A DNA stretch of 64,000 nucleotides. It comes from Aporrectodea caliginosa (Eukaryota; Annelida; Clitellata; Crassiclitellata; Lumbricidae). The stretch covers positions 134,001-198,000 of the forward strand of contig JACEVL010000292.1 of the NCBI GenBank assembly GCA_020284085.1, read 5' to 3'. Made by a program: the position numbers and the translations under genes. Positions 46,424 to 58,042 of the stretch are shown here, piece after piece. The notes beneath the pieces are model-generated. The model had not been told where the DNA came from. It was given only the letters and a program-made list of their open reading frames with translations, and searched no databases. Position 1 is the first letter of the stretch. Every line of letters begins with the position of its first letter.

Positions 46424-47176
46424 GATAGGATACACGTGAGCTATTGAAAAGCACCTTGCATCGGACAAAACAAAAACAAATTAGGGCCTATATTACATAG
46501 AGTATAAAATTGAGTTTTGTATGAAATACAAATCAAGTCGAATTATAACTGAGAAAGTGCAGAAGTAATCCTTCAAACGTTGCCATTAAAAACGCTCGAT
46601 TCGACCAAGAGAACTAATACTGGAACAATGAACAAGCGAATTGGATTTCTGCCAACACAGATCCGAGAGATAGTAGAAATCAGCTTCTCGCTGCCAGTCA
46701 CACATTATATCGGCCGCTTTGCTAAAACGGTGCACTAGTACAGTTTGCGATATAACGTTGCAGTTATTTTCTGTTCATAGTTTGATCTATTGTTAGTACA
46801 ATTAGTGAATTGAATATTGTAATGCAGATATCCATGGAATGTGCAAATGTTTTAATGTTTTCGTGTTTTCTTTAACCAAATGCATTGTTATAATAATGTC
46901 ATAGTGTAATCATTGTTTTCACGTTGCATTATTTAAAAATGGTTACAGGTCGATCCAAAGAAATGACTGTTATTGCAAATGTCACAGATGAAACAAATGA
47001 CATTCATGAACACTAATTATAAATCGATTTTCTTTATTCAACTAGTCGCTTAAACAGAATTCATGTGCAAGTCAATCCTGTCTGTTGCTTCCTTGATTAA
47101 TTTTTCAAAATCATTATTTCGTGTATTTTTTATCGAAGCAGAAGGAAGATTTTGAGATGATCAGTAAACTGATTAA

Positions 47177-48100
47177 TGTTTCATAATGAAACTTAACGTT
47201 GGACCGTCCACTGATTAATGTTTCACCATGAAACTTAACATTGGACCGTCCACTGATAAATGTTTCATAATGAAACTTAACCTTGGACCGTCCACTAATA
47301 AATGTTTCATAATGAAACTTAACCTTGGACCGTCCACTAATAAATGTTTCATAATGAAACTTAACCTTGGACCGTCCACTAATAAATGTTTCATAATGAA
47401 ACTTAACCTTGGACCGTCCACTAATAAATGTTTCATAATGAAACTTAACCTTGGACCGTCCACTAATAAATGTTTCATAATGAAACTTAACCTTGGACCG
47501 TCCACTAATAAATGTTTCATAATGAAACTTAACCTTGGACCGTCCACTAATAAATGTTTCATAATGAAACTTAACCTTGGACCGTCCACTAATAAATGTT
47601 TCATAATGAAACTTAACCTTGGACCGTCCACTAATAAATGTTTCATAATGAAACTTAACCTTGGACCGTCCACTAATAAATGTTTCATAATGAAACTTAA
47701 CCTTGGACCGTCCACTAATAAATGTTTCATAATGAAACTTAACCTTGGACCGTCCACTAATAAATGTTTCATAATGAAACTTAACCTTGGACCGTCCACT
47801 AATAAATGTTTCATAATGAAACTTAACCTTGGACCGTCCACTAATAAATGTTTCATAATGAAACTTAACCTTGGACCGTCCACTAATAAATGTTTCATAA
47901 TGAAACTTAACCTTGGACCGTCCACTAATAAATGTTTCATAATGAAACTTAACCTTGGACCGTCCACTAATAAATGTTTCATAATGAAACTTAACCTTGG
48001 ACCGTCCACTAATAAATGTTTCATAATGAAACTTAACTTTGAACCGTCCACTAATAAATGTTTCACAATGAAACTTAACCTTGACCCGTCCACTGATAAA
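47177..48100 (+). repeat. 42-bp minisatellite, left block (22 units)
   Basis: Twenty-two head-to-tail units of exactly 42 bases. Each contains the palindrome TTTCATAATGAAA followed by CTTAACCTTGGACCGTCCAC and TAATAAA. The inner eighteen or so are identical; only the first two and last two vary. Because 42 is divisible by 3, five frames can stay open, giving the long apparent ORFs on both strands. Confidence 0.98.
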
Positions 48101-48107
48101 AATACCA

Positions 48108-48260
48108 ACACAATAGGCGCTACAAGCGCAAACAATAGGCGCTACAAGCGCAAACAATAACCGCTACAAGCGCAAACAATAGAACCGGTACAAGCGCAAA
48201 CAATAGGCGCTACAAGCGCAAACAATAGAACCGGTACAAGCGCAAACAATAGGCGCTACA
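48108..48260 (+). repeat. 22-bp terminal repeats, left
   Basis: Seven copies of AACAATAGGCGCTACAAGCGC or its variant with AACCGGT. The core GCGCTACAAGCGC is a 5-3-5 hairpin. Beyond it (48270-48410) more AACAATAG motifs alternate with AGTTTTAAAAAAC. Confidence 0.93.
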
Positions 48261-48404
48261 GACACACAAAGGAATGACAACAATAGGAGTTTTAAAAAAC
48301 AATAGACGCTTAACAATAGAAGTTTTAAAAAACAATAGGCCTTTACAATAGGACAATACCAAACAATAGACATTAAACAATGGGAGTTTTAAAAAACAAG
48401 AGTT

Positions 48405-48560
48405 TTAAAAAACAATGGTAGGAGGCGGAGCTTAGTCATTGATTGACAGGCACAGACTGGTACCATATTTCTACCACCTAGCGAAGGGAGGCTGAGCTGA
48501 ATATTAATTATTCACGCTGTACACACTCCATTGGTTTAAGCTATTGGTTGAATGCATATC
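48405..48560 (+). promoter_or_regulatory. Promoter-like stretch, left arm
   Basis: GGAGGCGGAGC (GC box) at 48421 and two ATTGG motifs (inverted CCAAT boxes) at about 48531 and 48544 lie at the outer part of the arm. The mirror copy is at 59530-59686. Position would suit transcription running inward through the LDLa gene. Inference from motifs only. Confidence 0.3.
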
Positions 48561-48564
48561 AGCT

Positions 48565-49110
48565 AGAAGCACATCTTACAGTGACAGGTTTATTATTTTA
48601 AATATATTTCAAATAAATACCATTTAATATTTTTAATATACATTAAAGTTGTACTCTTTTTAATGCAGTTTATTTGTTCATTAGACGAATCCTAGTGATA
48701 GAAGTACATCTTACAGCGACATGGCTATTATTTTAAACATATTTTCAATATATTTCAAATAAATACCATTTAATATTTTTAATATACCTTAAAGTTGTAC
48801 TCTTTTTAATGCAGTTTATTTGTTCATTAGCCGAATCCTAGTGATAGAAGCACACATTACAGCAACATGGCTATTATTTTAAATATATTTTCAATATATT
48901 TCAAATAAATACAAGTTAATATGTTTAATATACATTAAAGTTGTACTCTTTTTAGCGCAGTTTATTTGTTCATTAGCCGAATCCTAGTGATAGAAGCACA
49001 TCTTACAGTAACATGTTTATTATTTTAATTATATTTCAAATAAATACCATTTAATATTTTAATATATGCTAAAGTTGCACTCTTGTGCAACTAATTATAT
49101 AATCATCCAT
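48565..49110 (+). repeat. Four ~145-bp tandem repeats (mirror 58980-59526)
   Basis: Units start at about 48565, 48700, 48845 and 48992 with AGAAGCACATCTTACAG, continue through AT-rich CAAATAAATACCATTTAATA, and end TTTATTTGTTCATTAGCCGA. The last is truncated. The inverted set lies in the right arm. Confidence 0.93.
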
Positions 49111-49136
49111 ATAAATTGGCAGAGTTATTATTATTA

Positions 49137-49450
49137 TTATTATTCTGAAAGTGTACAATTCTCAAATATCAAACAAACTTGATGTAAAAAGAAAGAACAC
49201 GGAGTAAGAGCACGAGGTTGGAATGGAGAGAGTGACAGATAGACATATTATTATTCGGAAAGTGCATAATTCTCAAATATCAAACAAACTTGATGTAAAA
49301 AGAAAGAACATGGAGTAAGAGCACGAGGTTGGAATGGAGAGAGTGACAGATAGACATATTATTATTCGGAAGGTGCATAATTCTCAAATATCAAACAAAA
49401 TTGATGTAAAAAGGAAGAACACGGAGAAAGAGCATGAAGTTGGATGGAAG
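49137..49450 (+). repeat. Three ~114-bp tandem repeats (mirror 58640-58955)
   Basis: Units begin ATTATTATTC and contain AATTCTCAAATATCAAACAA, AAAGAACACGGAGTAAGAGC and GAGAGAGTGACAGATAGACA. The third is diverged. Inverted copies lie in the right arm. Confidence 0.93.
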
Positions 49451-50047
49451 AGAGTGGCAGATAGACAGAGACAGAGGTAATCTATAACATGCAACAGGTA
49501 AACAGCTTGACAAAAGATATCTGGAATATAGCATCAATTTGTTCGACTTATGGGTTTCTATATTGTAAGCAGAGAGGCGTTGAGTGTTTACTTGATAGAC
49601 TTACTGCAGCAAAGATTGTTAGGTATGGTGGTCGTTCGATTAGATTGCTTGGTCTGTAACATGTAGAGTAGACCTACGTATTCGAGCCTCAACCGAGGTA
49701 GTTACAGCCTACGGACGGGAATTTGAACAAGTCCTTCGCGCACATTTGCTATACAATATAAATGCATATGCATTTTCATATTGGCGAAGAGATGCATGCG
49801 CTGGATGACGATTTAATACATTAGATTGTTTGCACAACTTTGTAAAGTCAAATGAATTGGGACTTTCTAGTCTAAATAGTTGATTCATATGTTAAATTGA
49901 AGGTATTGCAAGTTTGAAACCTTGTGATGGTTTAAGGTTTACATTGCAAATTGAGCAATCACAGATTGCTCTTAGAGATGTTCTGAAGAATTGCACATAG
50001 AATTTATAAGTAATAAATTTACAACGCTAATAATTTGCGAATTGCAG

Positions 50048-50744
50048 CAATGAGAGCTCAATCAAGCATCGTACTACCAACAAGTGGTCAAACGTTGGCA
50101 TGTCAGTGGGACGAATACATATGTATATCTGACAATCAATGTATCGATCGAAATCTAACCTGTAACGGAAGGAATGATTGCTTCGACGGATCGGACGAGC
50201 TCAGCTGCCCTTTCACCGGTATAGAAATTAAGCATATTAATTTTGCTTATGGTAATATTAATAAAAATGTTTAATGCTAAAAGCAAAGAGAATGCAACTA
50301 GAGACTTAGAGAACCAGCTGAGACACTTACAGCATTAGGACAGAAAATCAGCTTCGATAATTCATAGTAGAAATGAATATGTCTACATAATATGCATAAT
50401 ATATAGGTAACCAATACAATTACACGCTTTACATATTAATTATGTGATACATAGGTGGAGAACTTTACACCGGAGTCATCCGTCGCATTTTCGTCGCAAA
50501 TAGTGTCATAATCGGAGTCAGCATTGCATCTATTATCATCGCTATGCTTGTTATAATGTGCAAGATCGTCGAATTTCGACGTCGTACCATAGTGATTCGA
50601 AACATCAGACGACAAGCTCAGTACAACATCGAATGCCAAGACATGTTTCTGAAACCACCGCCATATGACTTCTGTCTATCAATTGCTGTGAATCCTCCAC
50701 TACATACACAGAATTCGACTGGAGGAGATATTCAAAATTTGTGA
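50048..50744 (+). CDS. LDLa single-pass membrane protein, left-arm copy
   Basis: Two exons: 50048-50218 (donor ACCG|GTATAG, phase 1) and 50455-50744 (acceptor GATACATAG; stop TGA). From the ATG at 50050 the product has 152 residues. An LDL-receptor class A module spans residues 18-53 with cysteines 18, 25, 31, 38, 44 and 53 and the calcium-binding DCFDGSDE. A hydrophobic segment (about 69-91, FVANSVIIGVSIASIIIAML) is followed by arginines, giving a type I topology, then a ~60-residue tail with PPPY at 124-127, a motif bound by WW domains such as those of Nedd4-type ubiquitin ligases. LDLa modules bind ligands with Ca2+ and serve as receptors. No signal peptide is seen, so a 5' exon upstream is likely. 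An identical copy lies inverted at 57346-58042. Confidence 0.75.
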
Positions 50745-52645
50745 AACTAGTAATATTTGTGAAACTTATGAAAATGACAACTTGTGAGAACTGACAACTT
50801 GGAAGGATTAAAAATTGCAAAACTTGCACACCCACGATCTTTAGTAAATCTGTATATTGTGAAACTTAACATCCATGAAATATAAAACTTAAGAAACTTA
50901 CAACTCTTAGAAAACTTGAAACTTAGAAATTTAGCACTTGTGAAACATGCAATCTTTTGCAAATATATGTATTGGAAAACTTAGAAACATTCAAACTTGC
51001 AATCTTTGTGAAACTTGTGAACTTGAAATTATAGAAACATACACACAACACACACACACACACACCGCAAAGTTGGTAGACTGTAGAGTTTGTCAAACTT
51101 GACAAACTTACAAGCTGAGAAACTTACACATTGAGAAGCTTAAAAATAGTCAAACTTAGAAATTTAGCGCCTGTGACACCCACAATCTTTGGTAAATCTA
51201 TGTATTGGAAAACTTAGAAACAGCCAAACTTGTACTCTTTGTGAAACTTGGGAACTTGAAATCTTAGAAACATATGCACAGTTGGTAGACTGTAGAGTTT
51301 GCCAAACTTGTGAAACTTGCAAGTTGAGAAACTTACAAGTTGAGAAACATACACATTGAGAAACTTACAACTCTAAGAAAATTTGAAACTTGTGAACACA
51401 CAACTTGAGAAACCTAAGACTTGAGAAACTTACAACTTAAGAAACATTAAAACCTGAGAAACGCCCAATTAAATTGAATAAACTTACAACTTGTGAAACA
51501 TAAAATTTGCTATCTGAAAACTGAAAACTTTCCAAGCGGAAAACTTGAGAAATCGAAAACTCTTAGAAAATTTGAACCTTTAGAAACTTTAAACTTTGCA
51601 AAAATTACAACAACTTGTGAAAATTAAAATGTTTAGGAAACTTCAAACCTTTAGAAATCTTCAAACTTTGTGAAACTGACAATCTTTGCGAAACTTGAGA
51701 AATGTGAAACTCCTAAAACCTGAGAAATTGACAACATGAGTAACTTACAGCTCTTAGAAAACATGAAACTTGTGAAACATACAACTTGTGAAACTTACAA
51801 GTTGAGAAACTTATAACTTGAGAAGCTTAAAAAAATTCAAACTTAGAAATTTAGCGCATGTGAAACATGCAAATCCGCAATCTTTGATAAATCTGTATAT
51901 TTGAAAACTTAGAAACAACAAAACTTACAATCTTTGTGAAACTTGAAATCTTAGAAGCTCAAACACAGTTGGCGGCCTGTAGAGTTTGTCTAACTTGAGA
52001 ACTCTAAAACTTAAGTAACTTGCAATTCTTAGGTAACTCACAAATTGAGAAACTTACAAGTTGAGAAACTTTAAACTCTTATAAAACATACAACTTGAGA
52101 AACTTACAAGTTGACAAACTTAGACCTAGAGAAGCTTAAAAATATTCAAACTCAGAAATTTATCGCATGTGAAACATGCAAACCCACAATCTTTGGTAAA
52201 TATATGTATTGGAAAACTTAGAAACATCCAAACTTGCAATCTTTGTGAAACTTGAAATCTTAGAAACACACACAGGTGGCAGACTGTAGAGTTTGTCTAA
52301 CTTGAGAACCCTAAAACTTATGTAACTTACAACTCTTAGGTAGCTCACAAATTGAGAAACTTACAACTATTAGAAATTTACAACTTGAGAAACTTACAAG
52401 TTGAGAAACTTACACATTTTAGAGAACTTACAACCTAAGAAACTTGAGAAACTTACAAATTGAGAAACTTTCAACTCTTGTAAAACTTACATCCTGAGAA
52501 AACTTGAAACTTGAGAGACTTACAACACAGAAATTCACAATCTTTGCGAAACTACAAAAACTTACAACTTGTAAAAATTAAAACGTTTAGAAAACTTCAA
52601 ACTTCCTAAACTGAAAACTTCCTAAACTGAAAACTTGAGAAAACT
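50745..52645 (+). repeat. AAACTT-rich degenerate repeat, left arm
   Basis: About 1.9 kb of irregular 12-17-base units such as GAAACTTACAACTTGA and GAAACTTGTG, starting right after the LDLa stop codon. Within it a longer unit (about 220-300 bases: AATTTAGCGC, CACAATCTTTGGTAAATC, GTTGGTAGACTGTAGAGTTT) recurs at about 50930, 51160, 51850 and 52150. A (CA)n tract is at 51045. Mirror copy 55450-57345. Confidence 0.92.
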
Positions 52646-53714
52646 AAAACTTATGAATATCAAGGTTTAATGTAATGTGACTTGGATACGCGCGACATAT
52701 GGAACTCGGATATATTTCATGTTGATATGAACAGGTAGCCCGTGATATGTTGACAGTGGAACGAGTTAAGAATTGCGGAAATGTATAGTTTTTTTTGAAT
52801 GAAGAGACCATCAAACGTTTACTGGATAAGGGTTAAGCATGAAAAAGCATGTGAAAAGAGACCCTTTTGATGATTTCAACTGTTTGATCTACTGCGCGTG
52901 AGAAAGTTCTAGCTGGAGAGTTTCTATGTAAATTGATAAACTTTGATGAAAATAAGCGTGCTTTCGATTGAAGTGCATATGCAGTGTGTATATAATGTAA
53001 AAAATTTCAGAATTCATATGATAAAACTGTCATTGTTTGTATTTCTAACAGTATAGTGACGATTCATACATTTGCAATTTATGTGAAAAGAGTGTTTTCA
53101 TTTTAAACATGCTGCATTTTTATAGACTTCGGGAGATTGATTCGCTAAGTATAGTTATTCATAGGGTTGAAGTTTATTCATTTTTGTCGAAACGCGTGTT
53201 ATTTCGATAGTAGCGCGCACGAAAAGTATGGAAACTAGGTAATTTTGATGAATTTAGTTGGTGAAACTAATATGTATGAAGTTCTAGCAGAAGGTTATAC
53301 CATAAGAGCGAAGCACATAGTGGTAATTTGCTTGAACCTTTGCATGGTTGAATGAAGCAAGCATGTAAAAAGATGTATTTTGGAGAGTTATAGTTATTGA
53401 AAAGAACAGAAAGACTCTAGTATAAGGATACAAACTGGATTATTTCAATAATATGACTTCATGGCATTGCAAAAGTTTGTTCAGTATAAGAGATTGACGC
53501 AACAAATTTGATTAAGTTCGTAAATTTTAATCAATTTTCAACACCAAAGCATTCAAGTTTACATAAACGATACTAACATATGCATCTCTAATACACAGAA
53601 AATTCTGAATATGTCAATTTATGTTGATATTAGTCTAAGAAAAACAAAGTCTTTGCACATCTAAACAACATCTCGGAACGTTCGATAGATGGCGCACGAG
53701 TCGAGTTTAAAATC
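52646..53714. other. Inner arm, unique AT-rich DNA
   Basis: No exon or repeat recognised; mirrored at 54391-55449. Confidence 0.5.
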
Positions 53715-53807
53715 AATAAAAAGGTCATTCTTAGATATAATTACTATTATTGTTCGAGTGCTCATCGTCTGTATACGTGGAAAAGTCTGCGAAATATTTG
53801 TGGAAAT

Positions 53808-54296
53808 ATGGACTTAATGCACAAAGAAGAATGTTGGATGTTCAACGACTCAATGAATTTCCCAGGTTTCGAAAAGTGCCAATGTTACAGATGTATGGTA
53901 CAATTTGTTGGAAATGCCCAGGATAATGTAAAACCACACAATCATGATTCAAACGAAAATAGTCAACTGCATAATGGTCGAATGGCCGAGTCATTGGATG
54001 AAACAGGACGATATCAAAACTGTTTGACTGAAACCGATGGAGATGTCGAACATATTGTAAAACCTTGCAATCAGTACTTGGACGCATCAACATGTTATCG
54101 TATCATGCGTCTGAAATCGGAAAATGAGAGGTTGAAATCTTCTATTATTTGCAGAAACTGTAAAGTACACCAAGTGGAAACTCTGTATCTGCCATGTTGT
54201 CACATAGTTTGTTGCGAACCTTGTGCTGATGCTGCGACTGATTGTGTGTTATGTGAAGAACGGATCCTTGGCACTGTGAGAATATATATGGCTTAG
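53808..54296 (+). CDS. IAP-type RING finger protein at the palindrome centre
   Basis: Intronless 162-codon frame from ATG 53808 to TAG 54296, the only gene in the single-copy centre. The C terminus is a RING with C115-x2-C118-x11-C130-x-H132-x3-C136-x2-C139-x6-C146-x2-C149, exactly the spacing of inhibitor-of-apoptosis RINGs. It ends LGTVRIYMA like the GTVR-F-- end of IAPs, which is needed there for dimerisation. So a ubiquitin ligase acting on cell-death or signalling targets is likely. No intact BIR domain is present; KCQCYRC near residue 23 followed 15 residues later by a histidine might be a BIR remnant, but this is weak. The helix 98-111 (RIMRLKSENERLKS) may be a short coiled coil. A stretch of its coding sequence is repeated just after the stop. 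Confidence 0.85.
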   Translation: MDLMHKEECWMFNDSMNFPGFEKCQCYRCMVQFVGNAQDNVKPHNHDSNENSQLHNGRMAESLDETGRYQNCLTETDGDVEHIVKPCNQYLDASTCYRIMRLKSENERLKSSIICRNCKVHQVETLYLPCCHIVCCEPCADAATDCVLCEERILGTVRIYMA

Positions 54297-54308
54297 TGCT
54301 TTTCACAA

Positions 54309-54350
54309 CGATATCAAAACTGTTTGACTGAAACTGATGGAGATGCCGAA
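54309..54350 (+). repeat. Duplicate of part of the RING gene
   Basis: CGATATCAAAACTGTTTGAC onward repeats 54010-54051 of the coding sequence for about 42 bases with two substitutions (ACCGATGG to ACTGATGG, GATGTC to GATGCC). It lies 13 bases after the stop codon, still in the single-copy centre. Confidence 0.9.
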
Positions 54351-55449
54351 ATCTTCACAAAACTCAATTCTTGGAAAGTTCACCATATTGGATTTTAAAC
54401 TCGACTCGTGCGCCATCTATCGAACGTTCCGAGATGTTGTTTAGATGTGCAAAGACTTTGTTTTTCTTAGACTAATATCAACATAAATTGACATATTCAG
54501 AATTTTCTGTGTATTAGAGATGCATATGTTAGTATCGTTTATGTAAACTTGAATGCTTTGGTGTTGAAAATTGATTAAAATTTACGAACTTAATCAAATT
54601 TGTTGCGTCAATCTCTTATACTGAACAAACTTTTGCAATGCCATGAAGTCATATTATTGAAATAATCCAGTTTGTATCCTTATACTAGAGTCTTTCTGTT
54701 CTTTTCAATAACTATAACTCTCCAAAATACATCTTTTTACATGCTTGCTTCATTCAACCATGCAAAGGTTCAAGCAAATTACCACTATGTGCTTCGCTCT
54801 TATGGTATAACCTTCTGCTAGAACTTCATACATATTAGTTTCACCAACTAAATTCATCAAAATTACCTAGTTTCCATACTTTTCGTGCGCGCTACTATCG
54901 AAATAACACGCGTTTCGACAAAAATGAATAAACTTCAACCCTATGAATAACTATACTTAGCGAATCAATCTCCCGAAGTCTATAAAAATGCAGCATGTTT
55001 AAAATGAAAACACTCTTTTCACATAAATTGCAAATGTATGAATCGTCACTATACTGTTAGAAATACAAACAATGACAGTTTTATCATATGAATTCTGAAA
55101 TTTTTTACATTATATACACACTGCATATGCACTTCAATCGAAAGCACGCTTATTTTCATCAAAGTTTATCAATTTACATAGAAACTCTCCAGCTAGAACT
55201 TTCTCACGCGCAGTAGATCAAACAGTTGAAATCATCAAAAGGGTCTCTTTTCACATGCTTTTTCATGCTTAACCCTTATCCAGTAAACGTTTGATGGTCT
55301 CTTCATTCAAAAAAAACTATACATTTCCGCAATTCTTAACTCGTTCCACTGTCAACATATCACGGGCTACCTGTTCATATCAACATGAAATATATCCGAG
55401 TTCCATATGTCGCGCGTATCCAAGTCACATTACATTAAACCTTGATATT

Positions 55450-57345
55450 CATAAGTTTTAGTTTTCTCAAGTTTTCAGTTTAGGAAGTTTTCAGTTTAGG
55501 AAGTTTGAAGTTTTCTAAACGTTTTAATTTTTACAAGTTGTAAGTTTTTGTAGTTTCGCAAAGATTGTGAATTTCTGTGTTGTAAGTCTCTCAAGTTTCA
55601 AGTTTTCTCAGGATGTAAGTTTTACAAGAGTTGAAAGTTTCTCAATTTGTAAGTTTCTCAAGTTTCTTAGGTTGTAAGTTCTCTAAAATGTGTAAGTTTC
55701 TGTTGTAATTTTCTCAAGTTGTAAATTTCTAATAGTTGTAAGTTTCTCAATTTGTGAGCTACCTAAGAGTTGTAAGTTACATAAGTTTTAGGGTTCTCAA
55801 GTTAGACAAACTCTACAGTCTGCCACCTGTGTGTGTTTCTAAGATTTCAAGTTTCACAAAGATTGCAAGTTTGATGTTTCTAAGTTTTCAATCATATATT
55901 TACCAAAGATTGTGGGTTTGCATGTTTCACATGCGATAAATTTCTGAGTTTGAATATTTTTAAGCTTCTCTAGGTCTAAGTTTGTCAACTTGTAAGTTTC
56001 TCAAGTTGTATGTTTTATAAGAGTTTAAAGTTTCTCAACTTGTAAGTTTCTCAATTTGTGAGTTACCTAAGAATTGCAAGTTACTTAAGTTTTAGAGTTC
56101 TCAAGTTAGACAAACTCTACAGGCCGCCAACTGTGTTTGAGCTTCTAAGATTTCAAGTTTCACAAAGATTGTAAGTTTTGTTGTTTCTAAGTTTTCAAAT
56201 ATACAGATTTATCAAAGATTGCGGATTTGCATGTTTCACATGCGCTAAATTTCTAAGTTTGAATTTTTTAAGCTTCTCAAGTTATAAGTTTCTCAACTTG
56301 TAAGTTTCACAAGTTGTATGTTTCACAAGTTTCATGTTTTCTAAGAGCTGTAAGTTACTCATGTTGTCAATTTCTCAGGTTTTAGGAGTTTCACATTTCT
56401 CAAGTTTCGCAAAGATTGTCAGTTTCACAAAGTTTGAAGATTTCTAAAGGTTTGAAGTTTCCTAAACATTTTAATTTTCACAAGTTGTTGTAATTTTTGC
56501 AAAGTTTAAAGTTTCTAAAGGTTCAAATTTTCTAAGAGTTTTCGATTTCTCAAGTTTTCCGCTTGGAAAGTTTTCAGTATAGCAAATTTTATGTTTCACA
56601 AGTTGTAAGTTTATTCAATTTAATTGGGCGTTTCTCAGGTTTTAATGTTTCTTAAGTTGTAAGTTTCTCAAGTCTTAGGTTTCTCAAGTTGTGTGTTCAC
56701 AAGTTTCAAATTTTCTTAGAGTTGTAAGTTTCTCAATGTGTATGTTTCTCAACTTGTAAGTTTCTCAACTTGCAAGTTTCACAAGTTTGGCAAACTCTAC
56801 AGTCTACCAACTGTGCATATGTTTCTAAGATTTCAAGTTCCCAAGTTTCACAAAGAGTACAAGTTTGGCTGTTTCTAAGTTTTCCAATACATAGATTTAC
56901 CAAAGATTGTGGGTGTCACAGGCGCTAAATTTCTAAGTTTGACTATTTTTAAGCTTCTCAATGTGTAAGTTTCTCAGCTTGTAAGTTTGTCAAGTTTGAC
57001 AAACTCTACAGTCTACCAACTGTGTGTGTGTGTGTGTGTGGTTGTGTGTATGTTTCTATAATTTCAAGTTCACAAGTTTCACAAAGATTGCAAGTTTGAA
57101 TGTTTCTAAGTTTTCCAATACATATATTTGCAAAAGATTGCATGTTTCACAAGTGCTAAATTTCTAAGTTTCAAGTTTTCTAAGAGTTGTAAGTTTCTTA
57201 AGTTTTATATTTCATGGATGTTAAGTTTCACAATATACAGATTTACTAAAGATCGTGGGTGTGCAAGTTTTGCAATTTTTAATCCTTCCAAGTTGTCAGT
57301 TCTCACAAGTTGTCATTTTCATAAGTTTCACAAATATTACTAGTT
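55450..57345 (-). repeat. AAACTT-rich degenerate repeat, right arm
   Basis: Inverted copy of 50745-52645. Small differences (a (GT)n variant near 57030, indels near 55700 and 55880) account for most of the divergence between the arms. Confidence 0.92.
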
Positions 57346-58042
57346 TCACAAATTTTGAATATCTCCTCCAGTCGAATTCTGTGTATGTAGTGGAGGATTC
57401 ACAGCAATTGATAGACAGAAGTCATATGGCGGTGGTTTCAGAAACATGTCTTGGCATTCGATGTTGTACTGAGCTTGTCGTCTGATGTTTCGAATCACTA
57501 TGGTACGACGTCGAAATTCGACGATCTTGCACATTATAACAAGCATAGCGATGATAATAGATGCAATGCTGACTCCGATTATGACACTATTTGCGACGAA
57601 AATGCGACGGATGACTCCGGTGTAAAGTTCTCCACCTATGTATCACATAATTAATATGTAAAGCGTGTAATTGTATTGGTTACCTATATATTATGCATAT
57701 TATGTAGACATATTCATTTCTACTATGAATTATCGAAGCTGATTTTCTGTCCTAATGCTGTAAGTGTCTCAGCTGGTTCTCTAAGTCTCTAGTTGCATTC
57801 TCTTTGCTTTTAGCATTAAACATTTTTATTAATATTACCATAAGCAAAATTAATATGCTTAATTTCTATACCGGTGAAAGGGCAGCTGAGCTCGTCCGAT
57901 CCGTCGAAGCAATCATTCCTTCCGTTACAGGTTAGATTTCGATCGATACATTGATTGTCAGATATACATATGTATTCGTCCCACTGACATGCCAACGTTT
58001 GACCACTTGTTGGTAGTACGATGCTTGATTGAGCTCTCATTG
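57346..58042 (-). CDS. LDLa single-pass membrane protein, right-arm copy
   Basis: Mirror of the left-arm gene: exon 1 is 57872-58042 and exon 2 is 57346-57635, both on the minus strand, with the same splice sites. The predicted protein is identical to the left copy over both exons (six LDLa cysteines, membrane segment, PPPY tail). The two genes are convergent, both pointing to the RING gene in the centre. Identity of coding parts with drift in the repeats suggests recent duplication or gene conversion between arms. Confidence 0.75.

Larger units (their letters stand above)
43190..47165 (+). repeat. Segmental duplicate of FREP 3' region
   Basis: Intron 5 end, last exon and 3' flank of the FREP gene (about 30180-32490) recur here in the same order and orientation, interrupted by a pogo-like and a hAT-like element. 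Landmarks: CTTGCAAGAATCAACT, CTCGATTAAAC, CATCTGTTG before the acceptor, GAAGCGCTTATCGAGTT after the stop, and GAAGATTTTGAGATGA at the right limit, where the 42-bp array begins. Confidence 0.85.

Noticed and set aside
47177..48100. CRISPR-like array
   Set aside because: Head-to-tail repeats without unique spacers, in a eukaryotic context.
47114..48160. Three long overlapping open frames (about 306-347 codons) on both strands
   Set aside because: They are by-products of a 42-bp repeat, a multiple of three without stops in several frames; the proteins are pure 14-residue repeats.
50605..52348. Minus-strand frames in the left arm and their mirrors in the right
   Set aside because: They arise from AAACTT-type repeats and the antisense of the LDLa tail.
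53808..54296. RING gene as proof of an integrated virus
   Set aside because: No replication, capsid or packaging gene is visible; an IAP-type RING alone is also a normal animal domain.
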